A DNA stretch of 8,749 nucleotides from Clostridia bacterium (GTDB lineage Bacteria; Bacillota_A; Clostridia; Oscillospirales; CAG-382): contig JAFWWX010000128.1 in the NCBI GenBank assembly GCA_017517985.1, forward strand, positions 1 through 8,749, read 5' to 3'. The notes beneath the pieces are model-generated. The model saw only the letters and a program-made list of their open reading frames with translations. It was not told where the DNA came from and searched no databases. Below are positions 5,511-8,749 of this stretch, piece by piece (within the stretch, counting starts at the first letter, position 1; each line of letters opens with the position of its first letter). The translations under genes and the position numbers were made by a program.

Positions 5511-7382
5511 TTACCTCCATAGTTTAGATTTGATTTTTTTAATGAATGATTGTTTTTCCTTTGGTTGTTCGGTTTCTTCCGTTTCAGGCTCTACGGGTAA
5601 ATCTACAAAGGATATACCGGAGCTTTGAATAAACTTTTCATCAATTACCACATCATCAGGAGCAGTAAACTTATTAGCCATATTTTTTCTGAAATATTTG
5701 CCTTGCTTATTATGGGTATAAGGAACTGCACCGCCATCAGCAGTTAATTTGATATTTGGATGCGAAAGAATGTCGAACTTCTTATCCATAATCGGCTTTT
5801 CGCCACGAATAAAAATAAGTGCGTTACTGTTATCAAGTAAACGCACTTCGTCAAGTGTAAGAAGTTCTCGTCCGGCATTTTGGTAATTGGTATTACTACT
5901 GCCGTGTGAACCTCTTGTGATTCCTCTTGTTCTTGTGTCAATGGTTTCTTTACCGAGCATTTTTGAAATGTATTCGTGAGTGGATTGCTCATTGCCGCCA
6001 AGATATAGCATTGTATCGCAGTTACCGACCAAGCTCTCCCAACTGTCCTTAAACAATGCCTTTAACTGTGCCATATTCTGAATGATTATACTTACAGAAA
6101 TTCGTCTTGAACGCATTGTTGCAAGCAATCTTTCAAAGTTATCAGGAAGGGCAACATTGGCGAACTCATCCATTACGAAGTGAACCGGGATTGGCAACTC
6201 TCCGCCGTGTTTGTGGTCTGCTCTGTAATATAGCTCCTGAAAAGCTTGTGTGTAAAGCATACCAACAAGATAGTTAAATGAGTTGTCATTGTCGGGAATA
6301 ACACAGAAGATTGCTTTTTTCTTTTCTCCCATGCTGCCGAGGTCAAGATTATCATAAGATGTCATTCTTGCAATTTCGGGGAGATTGAAAGCAGCAAGTC
6401 TTACTGCCGCAGAAATCAGGATTGATTTTGCAGTTTTACCGCTTGCTTGCTTAAATATCTTATATTGCTTGAGTGCGATATGTTCCGGGTTTTCATCTTC
6501 CAAACCCTGAAACAGTAAATCAACGGGAGATTGATATTCGTCATCATCTTCCATAGCTGCCGCATTTTCGATTAAGAACATAAGCATTTCAAAATTCTGT
6601 TCTTCAGGCGGAGCTTCGTGCAAGAGATAAAGCATTAAAGCAGTATCGAGTGCAATTTCTGATTTTTCCCAAAAGGGATCGTTCTGTTGTGCGTTCTTCG
6701 GAGTGGTATTCTGTATAAGGTTTGTTATGAGTTTTATAACATCTTCATCTGTACGGATATAAGTAAATGGATTGTACCCGTCAGAATTAGAGGGAGTTAT
6801 CAGATTAAATACCTTTACATCATAACCTTTTTCCAACAAAAGCGGAGCAACAGAGCGAAGCATTTCACCTTTTGGATCTGCGATAATAAAAGAGGTGTTG
6901 CATTGCATTATGTTTGGTTTTGCATAGAACCGTGTCTTACCTGCACCTGAACCACCCACAACTAAAACATTTAGATTTCGTCTGTGTTTTTTGGCATTCA
7001 GACCGATTCGCATTGTCTGTGAGAAAAGAAGGTTATTAAACCTTTCTTTGTGGTCTGCGTACCTTTTAACAATCTGAGATACAACACCCCATTTTGCAGA
7101 GCCGTGTTCTTCGCCCGGTCTGCGATTTTCTCTTGAAGAAAAGTAAACACCAACACCCATAGCATAGAAGAATAAAAAAATGAGTACGGTCTTTAGACTA
7201 TACTCAGTAAATGTTATCTTCATTGGATTCTCAAGTGCTATTGTAATTCTCTCCAAGAGTTCAAACAGTTTATTTCCTTCCTGATAGCATCCGGCGAATA
7301 GTAAAGCAAGCCATATCACTACGGGAGAAAGACATATAAACACAATTATAAGAGTTTTGGTTTCATTCTGTCTGTTGTTCAA
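5511..7382 (-). CDS. virD4: VirD4-type coupling protein (conjugation ATPase)
   Basis: A 623-aa type IV coupling protein, an inner-membrane ATPase that brings the relaxase-DNA complex to the secretion channel. Seen: two N-terminal transmembrane helices (about 11-32 and 64-82), the family motif NRRPGEEHGSAKWG (86-99), the segment RRNLNVLVVGGSGAGKTRFY with Walker A GGSGAGKT (143-150), the ADPKGE motif (168-173), Walker B VMDEFANV (403-410), and the SIIIQN motif (431-436) with its conserved Gln. The C-terminus is acidic then basic (about 600-623). The frame has a stop three codons before TTG at 7382 and no nearby ATG, so TTG is the likely start. A weak GGTGA lies 6 nt upstream. The strong AAGGAGGTG is about 40 nt further up and fits a leader ORF (7379-7414) that ends on this start. 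Confidence 0.95.
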   Translation of the reverse strand: MNNRQNETKTLIIVFICLSPVVIWLALLFAGCYQEGNKLFELLERITIALENPMKITFTEYSLKTVLIFLFFYAMGVGVYFSSRENRRPGEEHGSAKWGVVSQIVKRYADHKERFNNLLFSQTMRIGLNAKKHRRNLNVLVVGGSGAGKTRFYAKPNIMQCNTSFIIADPKGEMLRSVAPLLLEKGYDVKVFNLITPSNSDGYNPFTYIRTDEDVIKLITNLIQNTTPKNAQQNDPFWEKSEIALDTALMLYLLHEAPPEEQNFEMLMFLIENAAAMEDDDEYQSPVDLLFQGLEDENPEHIALKQYKIFKQASGKTAKSILISAAVRLAAFNLPEIARMTSYDNLDLGSMGEKKKAIFCVIPDNDNSFNYLVGMLYTQAFQELYYRADHKHGGELPIPVHFVMDEFANVALPDNFERLLATMRSRRISVSIIIQNMAQLKALFKDSWESLVGNCDTMLYLGGNEQSTHEYISKMLGKETIDTRTRGITRGSHGSSNTNYQNAGRELLTLDEVRLLDNSNALIFIRGEKPIMDKKFDILSHPNIKLTADGGAVPYTHNKQGKYFRKNMANKFTAPDDVVIDEKFIQSSGISFVDLPVEPETEETEQPKEKQSFIKKIKSKLWR

Positions 7383-7414
7383 CTTGTGTCACCACGAATA
7401 TACTTGAATTTCAA
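7379..7414 (-). CDS. Possible 11-codon leader ORF coupled to virD4
   Basis: The best ribosome binding site upstream of virD4 (TAAGGAGGTG, 7421-7430) is spaced 8 nt from a TTG that opens the frame for MKFKYIRGDTS. Its TGA stop overlaps the TTG start of virD4 (TTGA). This looks like translational coupling through a short leader peptide. A 13-nt palindrome, CTTGAATTTCAAG (7403-7415), covers the leader start. The other reading is that the leader is not used as such and virD4 starts from the weak GGTGA alone. Confidence 0.4.
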   Translation of the reverse strand: MKFKYIRGDTS

Positions 7415-7439
7415 GATAACCACCTCCTTAAATTGAAAA

Positions 7440-7465
7440 GAGGGCGATTTTTTCAAATCACCCTC
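7440..7465 (-). terminator. Hairpin terminator or attenuator ahead of the transfer operon
   Basis: On the minus strand GAGGGTGATTT and AAATCGCCCTC form an 11-bp stem with one G-U pair around a GAAA tetraloop, followed by TTTTCAATTT. It comes 8 nt after the stop of the 171-aa gene and about 10 nt before the AAGGAGG upstream of virD4. The plus strand would have a C/A mismatch and no fitting T tract, so it acts on minus-strand transcripts. No room for a promoter exists between it and virD4, so transfer genes may depend on read-through. Confidence 0.75.
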
Positions 7466-7473
7466 AATCCGTC

Positions 7474-7989
7474 TTATTGTTTATTAAATTTCTGATTGTA
7501 AAGCTTCATCATGGCTTCAAGCCTTGCGTTTTGCTGCACCCAAAGGTCTGTGACGGGTGCAATTAAAGTTTCGCCATTAGCGGTCAATAATACTACATGA
7601 TTTCCGATAACCTCTCTTGCAACAATACCTGAGTCAATCTGTTGCTCGGATAAACCGTCTTTGATTTTCCACTTTGCCCACACAACTGAGTTTTCATCAA
7701 GTGTGATTTCGGTTATTCTTTCGACCTGCTCTCTCGGTGTAGTGTACCAACCTTCAAATTCATAACCTTCTTTTGTCGGGATGTAATCATTAAGGTTTAC
7801 CTTTGTTCCACGAGGGAGTTCAAGAGGTCTGAAAGTCGAGCCACCGTCTGTTGCAAAGAATAAGTATCTGTTTGCATATACAATGTTGTAATATCCGATT
7901 GGTAAATCCTCTGTTGTGTCGCAAGCAAACGCCGTTGTTCCTGCAAGCATCATAACCGCCATTACTAAACATAAAAATCTTTTTGTCAT
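7474..7989 (-). CDS. Exported protein with an InlB B-type (Listeria-Bacteroides) repeat
   Basis: A 171-aa protein with a clear signal peptide: basic start MTKR, hydrophobic core to about residue 19, then TTAFAC (18-23). Cleavage could follow AFA, or Cys23 could be lipidated, though the box is not a good lipobox. Residues about 44-108 resemble one InlB B-type repeat: a basic/hydrophobic lead, the GYEFEGWYTTP core (75-85) and the end VVWAKWKI (102-109). The C-terminal 60 residues are unassigned and end in a helical, basic tail. The ATG at 7989 has AAGGAGG 7 nt upstream, and a promoter-like sequence lies at 8037-8065. A terminator follows the stop. Such repeats usually sit in surface adhesins. 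A single copy next to virD4 suggests a small surface or exported accessory protein, perhaps for contact with the recipient or its exclusion; that is inference. Confidence 0.85.
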   Translation of the reverse strand: MTKRFLCLVMAVMMLAGTTAFACDTTEDLPIGYYNIVYANRYLFFATDGGSTFRPLELPRGTKVNLNDYIPTKEGYEFEGWYTTPREQVERITEITLDENSVVWAKWKIKDGLSEQQIDSGIVAREVIGNHVVLLTANGETLIAPVTDLWVQQNARLEAMMKLYNQKFNKQ

Positions 7990-8036
7990 AAATATTCCTC
8001 CTTAAAAAGAATTGGTTTGTTTGGTTTCCTGATTTC

Positions 8037-8065
8037 ATTATATCGACATTTTTCAACAAACACAA
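8037..8065 (-). promoter_or_regulatory. Probable promoter of the InlB-repeat gene
   Basis: On the minus strand a perfect -10 box TATAAT (8037-8042) lies 17 nt after TTGTGT (8060-8065), a partial -35 box. Runs of A and T (8066-8092) just upstream could act as an UP element. Transcription would begin near 8030, about 40 nt before the ATG at 7989. Read-through from here could also feed the virD4 operon. The -35 match is only 3 of 6, so the call is moderate. Confidence 0.55.
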
Positions 8066-8100
8066 AAAATTTTGGGAGAAAAAATTTTTTTGACAAATTC

Positions 8101-8130
8101 AAAGGGGCAACCTTTGAAAATTGCCCCTTT
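8101..8130 (-). terminator. Hairpin after the SLH protein gene
   Basis: A perfect 10-bp inverted repeat, AAAGGGGCAA (8101-8110) and TTGCCCCTTT (8121-8130), with a 10-nt loop, begins 10 nt after the stop of the SLH gene. On the minus strand the second arm ends in TTT and is followed by GAATTTGTC, a weak T tract, then A/T runs. It probably ends the SLH transcript, making the InlB-repeat gene a separate unit with its own promoter. Confidence 0.65.
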
Positions 8131-8140
8131 GTGAAAGCTC

Positions 8141-8749
8141 TTATTTTACCCAATTTTCAGCATCTTTGTTTGCTACGCCGAGGTGAGTGTTTGCAGCTTC
8201 CATAATGTCGTAGTATGCCCAATGAGAATTATTCTTGAGGTCTGTGAACTTATTGAGAGTTGACACATTCTTGTTGATATAATCTTCATCAGGAGTTCTG
8301 TTAGTTGCGTGATTTGTTACTGTAACAACTTCAGCTCTTGTAATGTTGTTATCGCCCTTAAAGGTTCCGTCTGCATAACCGTTGAGCCAACCAATGTGTT
8401 TTGCATAAGCAATGTCAGAGTATGCCCAATAGCTCTTTGTAAGGTCTTTGTAGTTTACTGTGTAATCGCTCTTTTTAACATCGTTAAAGAGGTCATAGTA
8501 GCGAACTGCCATTGTAACAAATTCAGCTCTTGTTACTGCATCATCAGGTCTGAATGTTCCGTCTGAATAGCCTTTAATGATGTCATACTTTTCAAGATAA
8601 CCGATGTACTTGTAGCACCAATCATTTGATTTAACATCAGAGAATGTAGCCTTGCCGGAAACAGTTTCGCCTTTTTCTTCTGCAATAAGTCTTGCGAAGA
8701 TTGCTGCAGCTTCACTTCTTGTCATATCGTTGTCTGCTCTGAATGTTCC
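8141..8749 (-). CDS. S-layer homology (SLH) domain surface protein, 3' part
   Basis: The last 202 codons of a larger gene that runs off the right edge. The frame stays open to base 8749 (GTFRADND before the first visible Met), and that Met lies inside an SLH repeat, so it is not the start. Seen: the tail of one SLH repeat (residues 1-20, GTFRADN.MTR.EAAAIFARL), a full repeat (36-88, FSDVKSNDWCYKYI to GYSDGTFRPDDAVTRAEF), a second full repeat (99-150, YKDLTKSYWAYSDI to NGYADGTFKGDNNITRAEV), and a final half repeat (168-190, FTDLKNNSHWAYYDI). SLH domains bind secondary wall polymers and hold proteins on the cell wall. The tryptophan and TRAE motifs are intact, so anchoring is plausible. The N-terminal cargo domain is unseen and may be an adhesin or enzyme. 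Confidence 0.9.
   Translation of the reverse strand, partial: GTFRADNDMTRSEAAAIFARLIAEEKGETVSGKATFSDVKSNDWCYKYIGYLEKYDIIKGYSDGTFRPDDAVTRAEFVTMAVRYYDLFNDVKKSDYTVNYKDLTKSYWAYSDIAYAKHIGWLNGYADGTFKGDNNITRAEVVTVTNHATNRTPDEDYINKNVSTLNKFTDLKNNSHWAYYDIMEAANTHLGVANKDAENWVK

Noticed and set aside
7495..7520. Promoter-like TTGAAG and TACAAT inside the end of the 171-aa gene, as a source for virD4 transcription
   Set aside because: The spacer is only 14 nt, too short for a standard sigma-A promoter, and the terminator at 7440-7465 would still lie downstream.
8061..8092. A/T-rich inverted repeat (runs of A and T on both sides of CTCCC) as a second terminator
   Set aside because: The pairing is almost all A-T with an indel between the arms. 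It fits better as an A/T-rich region upstream of the promoter at 8037-8065.

Overview
The window is part of the transfer region of an integrative conjugative element (Tn1549/CTn type) from a low-to-moderate GC Bacillota. A gut or rumen Clostridia host is the best guess. That guess rests on the gene set (VirD4, Maff2, VirB6/TrbL-like, PrgI, VirB4 in that order), the strong AAGGAGG ribosome binding sites, TTG starts, and S-layer-homology and InlB-type repeat surface proteins next door. Every gene I accept is on the minus strand, so transcription runs from high to low coordinates. No rRNA, tRNA, CRISPR array, insertion sequence, relaxase, integrase or att site is visible. Both edges cut through the locus.

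Right part (about 7440-8749): the 3' end of a surface protein with S-layer-homology (SLH) repeats is cut by the right edge and closed by a perfect 10-bp hairpin. Next come a likely promoter with A/T tracts upstream and a 171-aa exported protein with one InlB B-type (Listeria-Bacteroides) repeat. A good hairpin terminator with a GAAA loop follows that gene, just before the transfer genes.

Middle (about 1019-7414): the type IV secretion core. Its order is an 11-codon leader ORF overlapping the start of virD4, then VirD4 coupling ATPase, Maff2 small membrane protein, VirB6/TrbL-like channel protein, a 190-aa soluble protein of unknown role, PrgI, and the VirB4 ATPase. Most junctions are tight: stop codons overlap or adjoin the next Shine-Dalgarno, PrgI and VirB4 overlap by 80 nt, and three core genes (VirD4, VirB6-like, PrgI) start with TTG. 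A strong hairpin separates Maff2 from the VirB6-like gene.

Left part (1-1017): a less ordinary tail to the operon. It holds a 52-aa Cys/His-rich mini-protein one base after the VirB4 stop, a 99-aa beta-rich protein of unknown family, another perfect 10-bp intercistronic hairpin, and a short stand-alone GGDEF (diguanylate cyclase-type) protein. A strong Shine-Dalgarno at the left edge shows that the operon continues.

As a system, VirD4 would recruit the relaxase-DNA complex. VirB4 would power assembly and transport through a channel made of the VirB6-like, PrgI and Maff2 membrane proteins. The SLH and InlB-repeat proteins may act at the cell surface, and the GGDEF protein may tie transfer or cell-cell contact to c-di-GMP. 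The last two roles are inference.
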